From NCBI GenBank assembly GCA_027487905.1, contig JAIYCR010000016.1:17369-81368 (forward strand): DNA of 64,000 bases, in the 5' to 3' direction. This document shows, piece by piece, positions 36,554 through 45,469 of this stretch; the stretch's first letter is position 1; each line of letters opens with the position of its first letter. Source of the stretch: Rubrivivax sp. Its GTDB lineage: Bacteria > Pseudomonadota > Gammaproteobacteria > Burkholderiales > Burkholderiaceae_C. A program made the position numbers and the translations under genes. The notes beneath the pieces were generated by a model. The model was not told the origin of the DNA. It saw only the letters and a program-made list of their open reading frames with translations, and searched no databases.

Positions 36554-37335
36554 CAGATGCTCCCGAGCTTCTGCAGCATCTGGTCGGAGGTCTGGATGGC
36601 CTTGCTGTTGAGCTCGTAGGCCCGCTGCGTCTGGATCATCGCCACCAGCTCCTCGACCACGTTGACGTTGCTGGTCTCCACGAAGCCCTGGCGCAGCGTG
36701 CCCAGGCCGTTGGCGCCCGGTGCATCCAGCGCCGGCGCACCGGACGCGGCGGTCTCGGCGAAGAGGTTCTGTCCCCGGGGCTCCAGGCCCGCCGGGTTGA
36801 CGAAGCCGGCCAGCGTGACCTGCCCGAGCGCCTGCGGCAGCGCCTGCCCCGGCACCGAGGCGCTCACCGTGCCGTCCGCCCCCACGGTGACGCTGGTGGC
36901 ATTGGCCGGAACCGTGATGCCCGGCTGCAGCGGGTAGCCGTTGTTGGTGACCAGCTGCCCCGTGGCGCTGACCTGGAAGGAGCCGTCGCGCGTGTAGGCG
37001 GTGGTGCCGTCGGGCATCTGGATCTGGAAGAAGCCGTTGCCGCTGACCGCCAGGTCCATGGGGTTGTCGCTTTGCTGCAGGTTGCCCTGGGTGAAGCTGC
37101 GCGAGGTGGCCACCGCCCGGGTGCCCAGGCCGACCTGAAGGCCGGTGGGCAGCGTCGCCTGCTCGGTGTTGTTGGCACCGACCTGGCGCAGGTTCTGGTA
37201 CATCAGGTCCTCGAACACCGCGTGGCTCTTCTTGTAGCCGTTGGTGGAGACGTTGGCCAGGTTGTTCGAGATGGTGGTCAGCTGCGTCTGCTGCGCCTCC
37301 ATGCCGGTCTTGGCGATCCACAGCGAACGCATCAT
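36553..37335 (-). CDS. flgG: Flagellar distal rod protein FlgG
   Basis: Forms the distal rod. The 260-residue product, the standard length, starts [19 protein letters not shown] and carries the family motif [15 protein letters not shown] near residue 25. The C-terminal helix [29 protein letters not shown] is also typical. It follows flgF by 91 bases and overlaps flgH by one base. Confidence 0.97.
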   Translation of the reverse strand: MMRSLWIAKTGMEAQQTQLTTISNNLANVSTNGYKKSHAVFEDLMYQNLRQVGANNTEQATLPTGLQVGLGTRAVATSRSFTQGNLQQSDNPMDLAVSGNGFFQIQMPDGTTAYTRDGSFQVSATGQLVTNNGYPLQPGITVPANATSVTVGADGTVSASVPGQALPQALGQVTLAGFVNPAGLEPRGQNLFAETAASGAPALDAPGANGLGTLRQGFVETSNVNVVEELVAMIQTQRAYELNSKAIQTSDQMLQKLGSI

Positions 37336-37426
37336 GGTCTTGACTCCTGGGGGGCGGTGAGGCCGATGGGAAAAGGGTGGCAGCGCCCGGTGGCGTTGGC
37401 AATGGCAATGACGATTTCGACGCGCA

Positions 37427-38158
37427 TCAGGACGGTCCGAGCAGGCGCGCGGCGCTGCGCTCGCCGGACTCGGCGGTCTGCAGCAGCTTCATCTGCTGCT
37501 CGAACTGGCGGGCCGCGGCGATCATGGCCACCATGGTCTCCACCGCGCTCACGTTGGAGCCCTCCAGGGCGCCGTCCTGCAGCCGCGCGGTCTCGTCGGC
37601 GGGCAGCGGGTCGCCGCCTGGGGCCCGGAACAGGCCGTCCAGGCCGCGCTGCAGCGGCGCCTCGGGCGTCACGAGCTTCAGGCGGCCCACCGGCGTGGGG
37701 TTGGTGGCATTGCCGGCCCGGGCGCTGACGGTGCCGTCCTGGCCGATGTTCACGATGCTGCCCGCCGGCACCTGGATGGGGCCGCCGTCGCCGAGCACCG
37801 GCAGGCCCGAACGGGTGCTCAAGGTGCCGTCGGCGGCCACTTCGAGCCCGCCGGCGCGGGTGTAGGCCTCCACCCCGTCCAGGCCCTGCACGGCCAGCCA
37901 GGCATTGCCCTGCATGGCCACGTCCAGGTTGCGGCCGGTGGAGGTGATCGCGCCCGGGGTGGTGTCCGCACCGGTGGTGGTCTCCAGCGAGAACACCCGC
38001 GTGCTCGCGCCGTCGCCGCGCACCGGCACGGCGCGGAAGGCCTGCATCTCGGCGCGGAAGCCCGGCGTCGACGCATTGGCCAGGTTGTTGGCGAGCACGT
38101 CCTGACGCTGCATGGACGCTTTCGCGCCAGTCATGGACAGGTAGATCATGCGGTCCAT
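37427..38158 (-). CDS. flgF: Flagellar proximal rod protein FlgF
   Basis: A rod subunit of 243 residues. It starts [22 protein letters not shown] and has the motif [19 protein letters not shown] near residue 25. The C-terminal [30 protein letters not shown] closes the coiled D0 domain. Position between flgE and flgG fits. Confidence 0.96.
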   Translation of the reverse strand: MDRMIYLSMTGAKASMQRQDVLANNLANASTPGFRAEMQAFRAVPVRGDGASTRVFSLETTTGADTTPGAITSTGRNLDVAMQGNAWLAVQGLDGVEAYTRAGGLEVAADGTLSTRSGLPVLGDGGPIQVPAGSIVNIGQDGTVSARAGNATNPTPVGRLKLVTPEAPLQRGLDGLFRAPGGDPLPADETARLQDGALEGSNVSAVETMVAMIAAARQFEQQMKLLQTAESGERSAARLLGPS

Positions 38159-38213
38159 CGGGGCTCCAGGGCGTGGGTGGCTTCAGAACAGGCGGTGGGT
38201 CAGGCTCGGCGCA

Positions 38214-39473
38214 TCAACGCAGGTTCACCAGCGTCTGCAGCACCTGGTCCTGCGTCTTGATGGTCTGAGCGTTGGCCTGGTACATGCGCTGGGCGGTGAT
38301 CATGTTGACCAGCTCGCCGGTGAGGTCGATGTTCGATTCCTCCAGCGCGCCGCTTTGCAGCACGCCCATGTTCCCTTCGGCCGGCACGCCGACGATGGGG
38401 TCGCCCGCGGCGAAGGTACGTTCCCACACGTTGCCGCCCTGCGCCTGCAGGCCCTGCGGGTTGCGGAAGGTGGCCAGCTCGATCTGCCCGGCCGGCTTGC
38501 TCTGGCCGTTCGAGTAGGACGCCATCACCAGGCCGCCCTCCTCGATGACGATGTCCGAGAGCTGCCCGGGGGCGTAGCCGTCCTGCTTGAGGTCGGTCAC
38601 GGCGAAGGGCGCGCCGTACTGCGTCATGCGCGAGATGTCCAGCGTCAGGCCGGCAATGGGCAGCGGCGTGGTGCCCGCCTGGTTGGGCCCCGGTGCGGTG
38701 ATGTCGAAGGTGAGCGTGCGCACCGTGGGGCGGCCGCCGGCAGGGTCGAAGTTGATCGTGCCCACCGGCTGCGGCGCCGCGGTGGTGCCACGGATGGTCG
38801 CGCCGTTGGCGGTGGCGAACACGTTCCAGGTGTCGGCGGCCGACTTCTGGAAGTAGTAGGTCACGGCCACGCCCTGGCCCTTGGTGTCGTAGACCGTCTG
38901 CGACGTCGCGTTGTTGTAGGTGAGCGGGTCGCTGAAGGTGATCAGCGGTGCGGCCGCCGGCGTTCGCACCCCGGCGCGCGCGTCCAGGTTGGCCTCCATG
39001 TCGATCTCGTTGGTCTCGGCCGGCGCGATGCCGGCGGTGGGCAGCTTCAGCGGCACCGCCAGGCCGGGCTGCACCACGCCGAGTTCGTCGGCGGCATAGC
39101 CGATGAGCTGCAGGCCGCCGTTGTTGACCAGGAAGCCCTCGCGGTCGATCTTGAACTGGCCGTTGCGGGTGTAGGACACCGACCCGGTGGCGTCGGCCAC
39201 CTGGAAGAAGCCCGAGCCGTTGATGGCCAGGTCGAGCTTGTTCTCGGTGGTGGTGATGTTGCCCTGGGTGAACTGCTGCGCCACCGTCTGCAGGTTGGTG
39301 CCGATGCCGATCTGGCTGGCACCGGTGCCGTTCAGCGCCCGCGCATACATGTCGCCGAACTCCGCCCGCGAGGACTTCGAGCCGAAGGTGTTCGCGTTGG
39401 CGATGTTGTTGCCGATGATCGACAGGTTCTTGCTGGTGGCGTTCAGGCCGGACAGGCCTTGCTGGAAGCTCAT
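38214..39473 (-). CDS. flgE: Flagellar hook protein FlgE
   Basis: The universal-joint hook subunit, exported and polymerised under the FlgD cap. The 419-residue product begins SFQQGLSGLNATSKNLSIIGNNIANANTFGSKSSRAEF and ends with the helix LTGELVNMITAQRMYQANAQTIKTQDQVLQTLV. The usual T.GFK of this motif reads TFGSK, a common hook variant. The middle third is the variable surface domain. It lies 22 bases after flgD. Confidence 0.96.
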   Translation of the reverse strand: MSFQQGLSGLNATSKNLSIIGNNIANANTFGSKSSRAEFGDMYARALNGTGASQIGIGTNLQTVAQQFTQGNITTTENKLDLAINGSGFFQVADATGSVSYTRNGQFKIDREGFLVNNGGLQLIGYAADELGVVQPGLAVPLKLPTAGIAPAETNEIDMEANLDARAGVRTPAAAPLITFSDPLTYNNATSQTVYDTKGQGVAVTYYFQKSAADTWNVFATANGATIRGTTAAPQPVGTINFDPAGGRPTVRTLTFDITAPGPNQAGTTPLPIAGLTLDISRMTQYGAPFAVTDLKQDGYAPGQLSDIVIEEGGLVMASYSNGQSKPAGQIELATFRNPQGLQAQGGNVWERTFAAGDPIVGVPAEGNMGVLQSGALEESNIDLTGELVNMITAQRMYQANAQTIKTQDQVLQTLVNLR

Positions 39474-39495
39474 GGAGGTGTCCTTTCGGGGGCGA

Positions 39496-40179
39496 TCAGT
39501 TGAAGGCCTTGATGTCGGCGTAGGCGACGGCGCCGGTCTGGCGCAGGTCGAGCGTGAGGGTGTCGCCGCCGGTGCGCACCGCGTCGACGCGGTCGCGCAT
39601 CAGCGTCTCGGCAGCCACGGGCGTGGTGCCGCTGGTGGCCACCACGCGGAAGCGCAGGCCGTCGGTGGCGGTCACCGGGGGCGTGGCGGTCGCGGGGTTC
39701 CAGGAGAAGTTGTGCGTGCCGGCGGAACGCGCACCGAGTTCGGTGCTGCCCACCACCTGCCCGGTCGCCGACAGCACCTCCACGCGCACCGCGGTGGCCG
39801 CGCCCGACAGCGACACCGCCCCGCGGCCCGCACCGTCGCTCACCGCGAGTGCGTCGCCCTTGACGGTGACCTCGCGTCCCACCAGGGAGGCGGTCTGCAT
39901 GGCTTGCAGCTGCACGAACTGGCCGGACAGGCTCTGCACCGTGCGGTTGAGCTTCTCGATGCCGTTGACGGTGTTGATCTGCGCCATCTGCGTGGTGACC
40001 TGCGCGTTGTCCAACGGGTTGAGCGGGTCCTGGTTCTGCATCTGGGTGACCAGCAGCTTGAGGAAGCGGTCGGCCGATGCGTCGGCGGCGGCGGCGGTCG
40101 TATCCGCGCTGGTGCCCGTGCTGCGGTTCATCGAAGCGAAGGGGTCGGTGCGGTTGGTGACGGCGGGGGCGGTGGCCAT
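39496..40179 (-). CDS. flgD: Flagellar hook capping protein FlgD
   Basis: Scaffold that caps the growing hook and is later discarded. The 227-residue product has the N-terminal signature DRFLKLLVTQMQNQDPLNPLDNAQVTTQMAQINTVNGIEKLN (about 40-80). C-terminal Ig-like and Tudor-like regions follow (VRVEVLSATGQVVGSTELG, HNFSWNPATATPP). Size is normal. The start is supported by its position 40 bases after flgC. Confidence 0.94.
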   Translation of the reverse strand: MATAPAVTNRTDPFASMNRSTGTSADTTAAAADASADRFLKLLVTQMQNQDPLNPLDNAQVTTQMAQINTVNGIEKLNRTVQSLSGQFVQLQAMQTASLVGREVTVKGDALAVSDGAGRGAVSLSGAATAVRVEVLSATGQVVGSTELGARSAGTHNFSWNPATATPPVTATDGLRFRVVATSGTTPVAAETLMRDRVDAVRTGGDTLTLDLRQTGAVAYADIKAFN

Positions 40180-40219
40180 GTCTCAGTCCTCGGGGCGGGC
40201 GGTTGGCGATCGATGAGGC

Positions 40220-40672
40220 TCAGGACTGGCCGAGCTGCAGCGTCTTCTGCAGCAGGGTCTTGGCAGTGGCCATGACCTCGATGCTGTTCTGGTAGGACCG
40301 TGAGGCGGAGATCATGTTGACCATCTCCTCCACCGGATTCACGTTGCTGAAGGTCACGTAGCCATCCGCATCGGCCTGCGGATGCTTGGGGTCGTGCACG
40401 CGGCGCCCGGGGCTGTTGTCCTCCGAGATGGTGCTCACCGTCACGCCGGCGGAGGCCGGGTCTCCCAGGCCCGGCAGGCCGCCGAAGGGCGCGGAGGCGC
40501 CCTGGGCCCCCATCAGCGTGGTGCGGAAGACCACCTGCCGGGCCTTGTAGGCCTGGCCGTCGGGACCGGCCACGGTGTCGGCATTGGCCAGGTTGCTGGC
40601 CACCACGTTGAGCCGCTGGGCCTGCGCGCTCACTGCGCTGCCGGCGACGTCGAAGATGCGGAACATGCTCAT
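40220..40672 (-). CDS. flgC: Flagellar proximal rod protein FlgC
   Basis: A 150-residue rod subunit, slightly longer than enteric FlgC (about 134). The N-terminus MSMFRIFDVAGSAVSAQAQRLNVVASNLANADT is the family motif, and the C-terminus NPVEEMVNMISASRSYQNSIEVMATAKTLL is the matching helix. It starts 12 bases after flgB. Confidence 0.95.
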   Translation of the reverse strand: MSMFRIFDVAGSAVSAQAQRLNVVASNLANADTVAGPDGQAYKARQVVFRTTLMGAQGASAPFGGLPGLGDPASAGVTVSTISEDNSPGRRVHDPKHPQADADGYVTFSNVNPVEEMVNMISASRSYQNSIEVMATAKTLLQKTLQLGQS

Positions 40673-40684
40673 GGCAAGGCTTCC

Positions 40685-41128
40685 TCACTGACCGCGGATG
40701 GCGTCGAGCATGGTGCGCACGCTGCCGTTGATGAAGCGCAGCGCCGCCTCGAACTTCACGCTGTTGTCGGCAAAGGCCGCCCGCTCGCGGTCCATGTCCA
40801 CCGAGTTGCGGTCCAGGTTGTCCTGTGCAGGGCGGGCATACAGGCCGCGACCGTCGCCGGCCAGGGCGAGCGTGGACCGGCCGAGTGCAGCGCCGCCGCC
40901 CACCGGGATGTGGCCCGGCGCGGACGCGCCCATCGGCAGGCCCGACAGCCGCTCGGAGGCTGCCGGTGCGGTGGCCGAACGCAGGGCCTGCGCGAAGTCC
41001 ATCTCCTGGGCCGCGTAACCCGGCGTGTCCGCGTTGGCGATGTTGCTGGCGATCAGGCGCTGGCGCTCGGCCCTCAGGCTCAAGGCCTGGCCCTGGAAGT
41101 CGATATGCTGGGTGAGTCGGTCGAACAT
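40685..41128 (-). CDS. flgB: Flagellar proximal rod protein FlgB
   Basis: First gene of the minus-strand rod/hook operon. The 147-residue product begins MFDRLTQHIDFQGQALSLRAERQRLIASNIANADTPGYAA and ends with a helix containing VDMDRERAAFADNSVKFEAALRFINGSVRTML. The ATG at 41128 is preceded by an AAGGGGA ribosome site (reverse of 41136-41142) at 7-base spacing, so the longer frame from 41218 was rejected. The 142-base gap to the divergent flgA holds the promoters of both operons. Confidence 0.95.
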   Translation of the reverse strand: MFDRLTQHIDFQGQALSLRAERQRLIASNIANADTPGYAAQEMDFAQALRSATAPAASERLSGLPMGASAPGHIPVGGGAALGRSTLALAGDGRGLYARPAQDNLDRNSVDMDRERAAFADNSVKFEAALRFINGSVRTMLDAIRGQ

Positions 41129-41270
41129 GTCGGTTTCCCCTTGAGGCGGCAGCCCCGGTGGATGGCGCCCAGTGTGGGCAGGCACTCGTGCCGACATGAG
41201 CCGGAAAAGACGCGGCATCGCCCGCCATTTCGGACGCTGCCTGCCGCCAGCGGCTGCCTACAGTCGTGCC

Positions 41271-42023
41271 ATGGCCCCTCGTGTCCCCACCGCTTCCGTT
41301 CGCGCTTCCGTTCGCAGCCGTGCCGCGCGCGCCCTGTTGCTGGCCGGGCTCGCCATGGCAGGCGCCGGTGCGTCGGCCTCGCCCTGGCCGGCCGGCACCC
41401 TCGATGAGGTCGCGCGTTTCGCCCGCGACGCCGCCGAGCGCGCCACCTCCGGCCTGGAAGGTCTCAGCCGCATCGAAGTGCGCGTCGGCGATGCCGACCC
41501 ACGGCTGCAGCTGGCGCCTTGCCGGCAGGTCGAACTGCGTGCAGTGCCGGGCGCCGGCGCCATCGGCCGCACGCGGGTGAACCTGCAGTGCGTGCAGGGG
41601 GATGCACGCTGGTCGATCAGCCTGCCGGTGACGGTGGAGGTCTGGGCCACTGCGTGGGTGGCGGCCCGCTCGGTGCCTGCGGGCAGCAGCCTGCAGGCCG
41701 ACGACTACAAGCCCGCCGTGGTGGACATCGCCCATGACCGCTCCGCCGTGGTGCCGCCGGCACAGGCGCCCCTCGGTCGCGAGCTCCAGCGCTCGCTCGC
41801 CCCGGGCGAGACGCTGCGCCAGGCCCACCTGAGGTCGCGGCAGTGGTTTGCCGCGGGCGACACCGTGCGGGTGCTGGCCGTGGGCTCGGGGTTCGCGGTC
41901 GTGGGCTCGGGCCAGGCCCTCAGCGCGGGGGTGGAAGGGCAGCCTGCCCGCATCCGCACCGAAAGCGGCCGCATCGTCTCGGGCACCGCGACCGGCGAAC
42001 GCGCGGTGGAAATCCGGCTGTGA
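41271..42023 (+). CDS. flgA: Flagellar P-ring chaperone FlgA
   Basis: A periplasmic chaperone for FlgI. The 250-residue product starts with an Arg-rich signal peptide (about 1-38, ending AGASAS-PWP). The C-terminal half (about 130-250) is the SAF-like domain of the family: VWATAWVAARSVPAGSSLQADDYKPAVVDIAHDRSAVV, then LGRELQRSLAPGETLRQAHL and GSGFAVVGSGQALSAGVEGQ. The ATG at 41271 lies 6 bases after a TACAGT -10-like hexamer (41259-41264), so a leaderless transcript is possible. It is divergent from flgB, as usual. Confidence 0.94.
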   Translation: MAPRVPTASVRASVRSRAARALLLAGLAMAGAGASASPWPAGTLDEVARFARDAAERATSGLEGLSRIEVRVGDADPRLQLAPCRQVELRAVPGAGAIGRTRVNLQCVQGDARWSISLPVTVEVWATAWVAARSVPAGSSLQADDYKPAVVDIAHDRSAVVPPAQAPLGRELQRSLAPGETLRQAHLRSRQWFAAGDTVRVLAVGSGFAVVGSGQALSAGVEGQPARIRTESGRIVSGTATGERAVEIRL

Positions 42024-42027
42024 ACGC

Positions 42028-42043
42028 CGCCGACCCTTCGGCG
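42028..42043 (+). terminator. Candidate hairpin terminator after flgA
   Basis: Perfect 6-bp arms CGCCGA/TCGGCG around a CCCT loop begin 4 bases after the flgA stop. No U-tract follows, so it may only attenuate read-through into flgM. Confidence 0.33.
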
Positions 42044-42100
42044 CGGTGGCTTTCGGCGCTTCTAGTTGACCGGCGCGACGCAATTCACGTCGAATCGGGC

Positions 42101-42127
42101 TCAAGTCGGCGCGGTTCGTGTCGATAC
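42101..42127 (+). promoter_or_regulatory. Candidate sigma-28 (FliA) promoter of flgM
   Basis: TCAAGTC (42101-42107) and GTCGATAC (42120-42127), 12 bases apart, resemble the FliA consensus TAAAGTTT/GCCGATAA; the -10 part matches 6 of 8. It lies about 50 bases before the flgM start. A separate late-class promoter for flgM is common in enteric flagellar systems. Confidence 0.5.
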
Positions 42128-42177
42128 TGGGGCAAGAGATCGGTTCCGGCACCCGCCGGGTCCTGATGGAGCAAGCC

Positions 42178-42489
42178 ATGAAAATCGGAAACGCAGCAGA
42201 CAAACCCCTGGTGAGCCCGACGGTGACGTCCACCGGCACGCCGGCGGGACAGAAGGGGCCCGCTCCGGTGGCCGGCGTGGGCGCCACGGCGCCTGCCGGA
42301 ACCCAGGTGGAGCTGTCCCCTGCCGCGGCGGCTCTTCGCGCGCAGGAAGGCTCGGAGGTGTTCGACGCCGAGAAGGTGGCGCGCATCTCCAGCGCCATCA
42401 GCGAGGGGCGCTTCCAGGTCAACCCGGGCGTGATCGCCGACAAGCTGATCGCCAACGCCCGCGAGCTGCTCGATCGCTCGCAGAAGTGA
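42178..42489 (+). CDS. flgM: Anti-sigma-28 factor FlgM
   Basis: Binds FliA and holds back late flagellar genes until it is exported through the finished hook-basal body. The 103-residue product has a disordered Thr/Gly/Pro-rich N-terminal half and the C-terminal FliA-binding helices EVFDAEKVARISSAISEGRFQVNPGVIADKLIANARELL. The ATG at 42178 has a GGAG ribosome site six bases upstream. An ATG at 42166 is in frame but would contain that site. It is followed by flgN after 7 bases. Confidence 0.93.
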   Translation: MKIGNAADKPLVSPTVTSTGTPAGQKGPAPVAGVGATAPAGTQVELSPAAAALRAQEGSEVFDAEKVARISSAISEGRFQVNPGVIADKLIANARELLDRSQK

Positions 42490-42496
42490 TCGCTCC

Positions 42497-42883
42497 ATGA
42501 CGGCACTCCCGGTCGCGGTCGATTTCGACCTGCTCGACGGTTCCCTTCAACAGGTCGAACAGCACCTGCTCGGTCTGGGCCACGCGCTGCGCGACCGCAA
42601 CAGCGATGGCATCGAGCTGAGTGCTGCACGCCTGCACGCTGCGCTGGCCCGCGCCATCGACCTCTTCACCGAAGCGGCCAGCCAGGGTCGTGTGCCCGAC
42701 CACCTTCGGCTGCGGCTCGCCCGCGCCAGTGCCCAGGTGGCCGCACACCGCGAAGCGCTGGCCCGCGCGACCGCCGCCCTCGATCGCGCGATCGACGTGC
42801 TGATCCCCCGCGATGCCCGCAGCCTCTCCTACGGGGCCACCGGGCGGCGGGATCGTCCTTCCCTGGGCAGCGTGGCGGCCTGA
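42497..42883 (+). CDS. flgN: FlgN-like flagellar export chaperone
   Basis: A 128-residue helical protein, FlgN-sized and in the standard flgA-flgM-flgN order. FlgN is the cytosolic chaperone that delivers FlgK and FlgL to the export gate. Sequence conservation in this family is low; the amphipathic N-terminal helix with LLDGSLQQVEQHLLGL and the long Ala/Arg/Leu helices in the middle fit. The C-terminus (RDARSLSYGATG) has the short Y/G pattern seen near the end of many FlgN proteins. The call rests mainly on position and general character. Confidence 0.8.
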   Translation: MTALPVAVDFDLLDGSLQQVEQHLLGLGHALRDRNSDGIELSAARLHAALARAIDLFTEAASQGRVPDHLRLRLARASAQVAAHREALARATAALDRAIDVLIPRDARSLSYGATGRRDRPSLGSVAA

Positions 42884-42909
42884 GGCCGACGCCTGCGGCC
42901 GTGACGGCG

Positions 42910-42928
42910 GTGCGGGCAAGGCCCGCAC
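42910..42928 (+). terminator. Hairpin terminator after flgN
   Basis: Perfect 8-bp arms GTGCGGGC/GCCCGCAC with a 3-base AAG loop begin 27 bases after the flgN stop, followed by TCCCCCC. The stem is very stable though the tract is C rather than T. It marks the border between flagellar and EPS genes. The rest of the 204-base gap shows nothing else clear. Confidence 0.55.
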
Positions 42929-43087
42929 TCCCCCCGTTCGCGGTGGACCCGTGCATGCAATTTGCCCTGGCCGGGCGTGACCGGCACGCCACGGCCGGGT
43001 GCCGGACGGCGCCCTCCCCGTACCATCGATGGATGGGTGTCGCAGACCGCGAACCGCCCGTCCCGAGATGATCGCCAGGAGACCCGC

Positions 43088-44362
43088 ATGCAGCCCCCCG
43101 TGTCCTTCCGCCCTGAATCGTCGACCCCCAGGGCCCTTCGCCCGGTGGCCCTGCGCCCCGTTGTCCTGTGTGCGGCCGCCTTGTTTTCGGGCATCGCCGG
43201 CGGCGCCCTCGCACAAAGCGGCACGGCGCGCTCGCCCTACTACTTCGGCGGCTCGGTCTCCCTCGCCCACGACACCAACGTGCTGCGCGCGCCCTCCGGC
43301 CAGGCGCAGTCGGACACCTACACCACGCTGAGCGTGCTGGCCGGCGTCGACCAGACGATCAGCCGCCAGCGCGTCTATGGGGACGTGGCGCTGCGCACCA
43401 CCCGCTACGGCGACCTCACCCAACTCAACGGCGAAGGCTACGGGCTCAACCTCGGCCTGGACTGGGCCACGATCGGGCGTCTGTCCGGCACGCTGCGGGC
43501 CAGCGCCAACCAGACGCAGGCCCGCTTCACCGACCCCAACCTGCCCTTCATCACCAGCCGCAACGACGAGCGCACGCAGCAGTTCCTGGCGATGGGTCGC
43601 TGGGGCCTGGCGCAGCTCTTCGAAGTCGAGGGCAGCTACACCTTCGACCGCCTGGACTACAGCAACGCACTGGCCCAGACACAGAACCTGGAGCAGCAGA
43701 TCGTCGGCCTGGGCGTGCGCTACAGCCCGAGCGCGCTGCTGACGCTGGGCATCGGCGCGCGCGGCACCAGCGGCCAATACCCCCGGTTCTACTCCTCCGT
43801 GCCCGGCACCGGCTCGCCTCTGGACTTCGACCGCAGCGACGTCGACCTCTCCGCGGTGTGGGTGCCCAGCGGCGCCACCCGGCTGGAAGCGCGCCTGTCG
43901 TCGACCCGGGTCGATTACGACCAGGACCCGGCGCGTGACGTCTCCGGCGTCACGGGTTCGCTCACCTGGGGCTACACGCCCACCGGGCGCACCCGTTTCA
44001 CCACCACCGTGTTCCGCGACACCGGTGCAGCGGCCACCTTCCAGCAGATCGGTACCGTGGGAACGCTGGCGCTGGGCGACACCAGCCAGCTGTCCACCGG
44101 ACTGCGGCTGGGCGTGAACTACGCGGTGACGGCCAAGATCACGGCCACGGCCAACGTCGGCTATTCCAACCGCGACTACGCCGGCGCTCTGGGTGGCAGC
44201 GAGGACATCACCAACCTGGGCCTGGGGCTGAGCTGGGAGGCCACGCGGGCGGTGAACCTGGGCTGCAGCATCGGCCAGGAAAGCCGCGACTCCAGCACGC
44301 CGCTGTCCTTCTCCTACCGCTCCACCCTCACGATGTGCACGGCGCGCATCGTCCTTCGCTGA
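43088..44362 (+). CDS. EpsL-like outer-membrane beta-barrel of the exopolysaccharide locus
   Basis: A 424-residue protein with a signal peptide (about 1-42, ending GGALAQ-S) and alternating aromatic/polar strands ending in Arg after an aromatic-rich region, typical of an outer-membrane barrel. Repeated patterns such as YYFGGSVSLAHDTNVLR, GDVALRTTRYGD, LNLGLDWATIGRLSG and NLGLGLSWEATRAVNLG support about 16-18 strands. The start has an AGGAG ribosome site. It resembles the EpsL family that accompanies EpsE/EpsF/EpsG export genes in beta-proteobacteria, where it may form or assist an outer-membrane channel for the polymer. The family name is by resemblance and context. Its C-terminal residue is Arg, not Phe, which is unusual for barrels. 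Confidence 0.7.
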   Translation: MQPPVSFRPESSTPRALRPVALRPVVLCAAALFSGIAGGALAQSGTARSPYYFGGSVSLAHDTNVLRAPSGQAQSDTYTTLSVLAGVDQTISRQRVYGDVALRTTRYGDLTQLNGEGYGLNLGLDWATIGRLSGTLRASANQTQARFTDPNLPFITSRNDERTQQFLAMGRWGLAQLFEVEGSYTFDRLDYSNALAQTQNLEQQIVGLGVRYSPSALLTLGIGARGTSGQYPRFYSSVPGTGSPLDFDRSDVDLSAVWVPSGATRLEARLSSTRVDYDQDPARDVSGVTGSLTWGYTPTGRTRFTTTVFRDTGAAATFQQIGTVGTLALGDTSQLSTGLRLGVNYAVTAKITATANVGYSNRDYAGALGGSEDITNLGLGLSWEATRAVNLGCSIGQESRDSSTPLSFSYRSTLTMCTARIVLR

Positions 44363-44428
44363 ACCGTCACCGGTGCCGCGGGCAGCGGCGCGGTGGCGCT
44401 GCCCGACACCCCGCCCCGCCCGATGCCC

Positions 44429-45469
44429 ATGAATTCGCCCAAGCCCAAGACCGTCCTGCTCACTGGCGCGACGGGCTACATCGCGTCGCACACCTGGCTG
44501 TCGCTGCTGCAAGCCGGCTTCGAGGTCGTCGGCATCGACGACTTCAGCAACAGCTCGCCCGCGGTGCTCGACCGCATCGCCGCGATCGCCGGACGCCAGC
44601 CGGATTTCGTCCGGGGCGATGTCTGCGACGCCGGTGCGCTCGACGCCCTGATGCAGGCGCGTCCGGTCGACGCGGTGGTGCATTTCGCGGCCTTCAAGGC
44701 GGTCGGTGAATCCGGCCAGAAGCCGCTGGCCTACTGGCGCAACAACGTGGGCGGCCTGGTGTCGGTGTGCGAGGCCATGCAGCGCCACGGCTGCCGCTCG
44801 CTGGTGTTCAGCTCCAGCGCCACGGTCTATGGGCAGCCCGAGCGGCTGCCATTGGACGAAGCGTCACCTCTGAGCACCGCCAGCGTCTACGGCAGCACCA
44901 AGCTCGCGGGCGAGAACATCCTGCGCGACCTCGGCCAGTCCGACCCCTCCTGGCGCATCGCCTGCCTGCGCTACTTCAACCCCGTCGGCGCCCACCCCAG
45001 CGGCACGATGGGCGAGGACCCGCAGGGCATCCCCAACAACCTGATGCCCTACGTCACGCAGGTGGCGGTGGGGCGACGGGCGCGGCTGCAGGTCTTCGGC
45101 AACGACTACCCCACGCCGGACGGCACCGGCGTGCGCGACTACATCCATGTGCTCGATCTGGCCGAGGGGCATGCCGCCGCGCTGCGCTACCTCTTCGAAC
45201 AGGGCCAGTCCATCACGGTGAACCTCGGGACCGGGCGCGGCTACAGCGTGCTGGAAGTGGTCCAGGCCTTCGAGCGTGCCAGCGGTCGGCCCGTGCCCTA
45301 TGACATCGTCCCGCGCCGGCCCGGAGACGTGGCGGCGTGCTACGCCGACCCGTCGCTCGCGCTGCAGCGGCTGGGCTGGCAAGCCCGTCGAGACCTGGAC
45401 GAGATGTGCCGCGACAGCTGGCGCTGGCAGCAGGCCAATCCGCGGGGCTACGCGCCCTCGGACGCTTGA
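44429..45469 (+). CDS. galE: UDP-glucose 4-epimerase
   Basis: Interconverts UDP-glucose and UDP-galactose in the cytosol, supplying galactose for the polysaccharide. The 346-residue product has the NAD site LLTGATGYIASHTW (residues about 8-21; the last Gly of GxxGxxG is Ala), the SSSATVYG active-site Ser/Thr block and the catalytic YGSTK near residue 152-156. RYFNPVGAHPSG and the DGTGVRDYIHVLDLAEGH segment are GalE signatures. Upstream ATGs at 44393 and 44423 are possible but add Pro-rich residues. Its 3' end overlaps the convergent WecG-STAS gene by 22 bases. Confidence 0.95.
   Translation: MNSPKPKTVLLTGATGYIASHTWLSLLQAGFEVVGIDDFSNSSPAVLDRIAAIAGRQPDFVRGDVCDAGALDALMQARPVDAVVHFAAFKAVGESGQKPLAYWRNNVGGLVSVCEAMQRHGCRSLVFSSSATVYGQPERLPLDEASPLSTASVYGSTKLAGENILRDLGQSDPSWRIACLRYFNPVGAHPSGTMGEDPQGIPNNLMPYVTQVAVGRRARLQVFGNDYPTPDGTGVRDYIHVLDLAEGHAAALRYLFEQGQSITVNLGTGRGYSVLEVVQAFERASGRPVPYDIVPRRPGDVAACYADPSLALQRLGWQARRDLDEMCRDSWRWQQANPRGYAPSDA

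Noticed and set aside
41170..41181. GGCACTCGTGCC dyad between flgB and flgA as operator
   Set aside because: Only 5-bp arms in very GC-rich DNA; expected by chance at this frequency.
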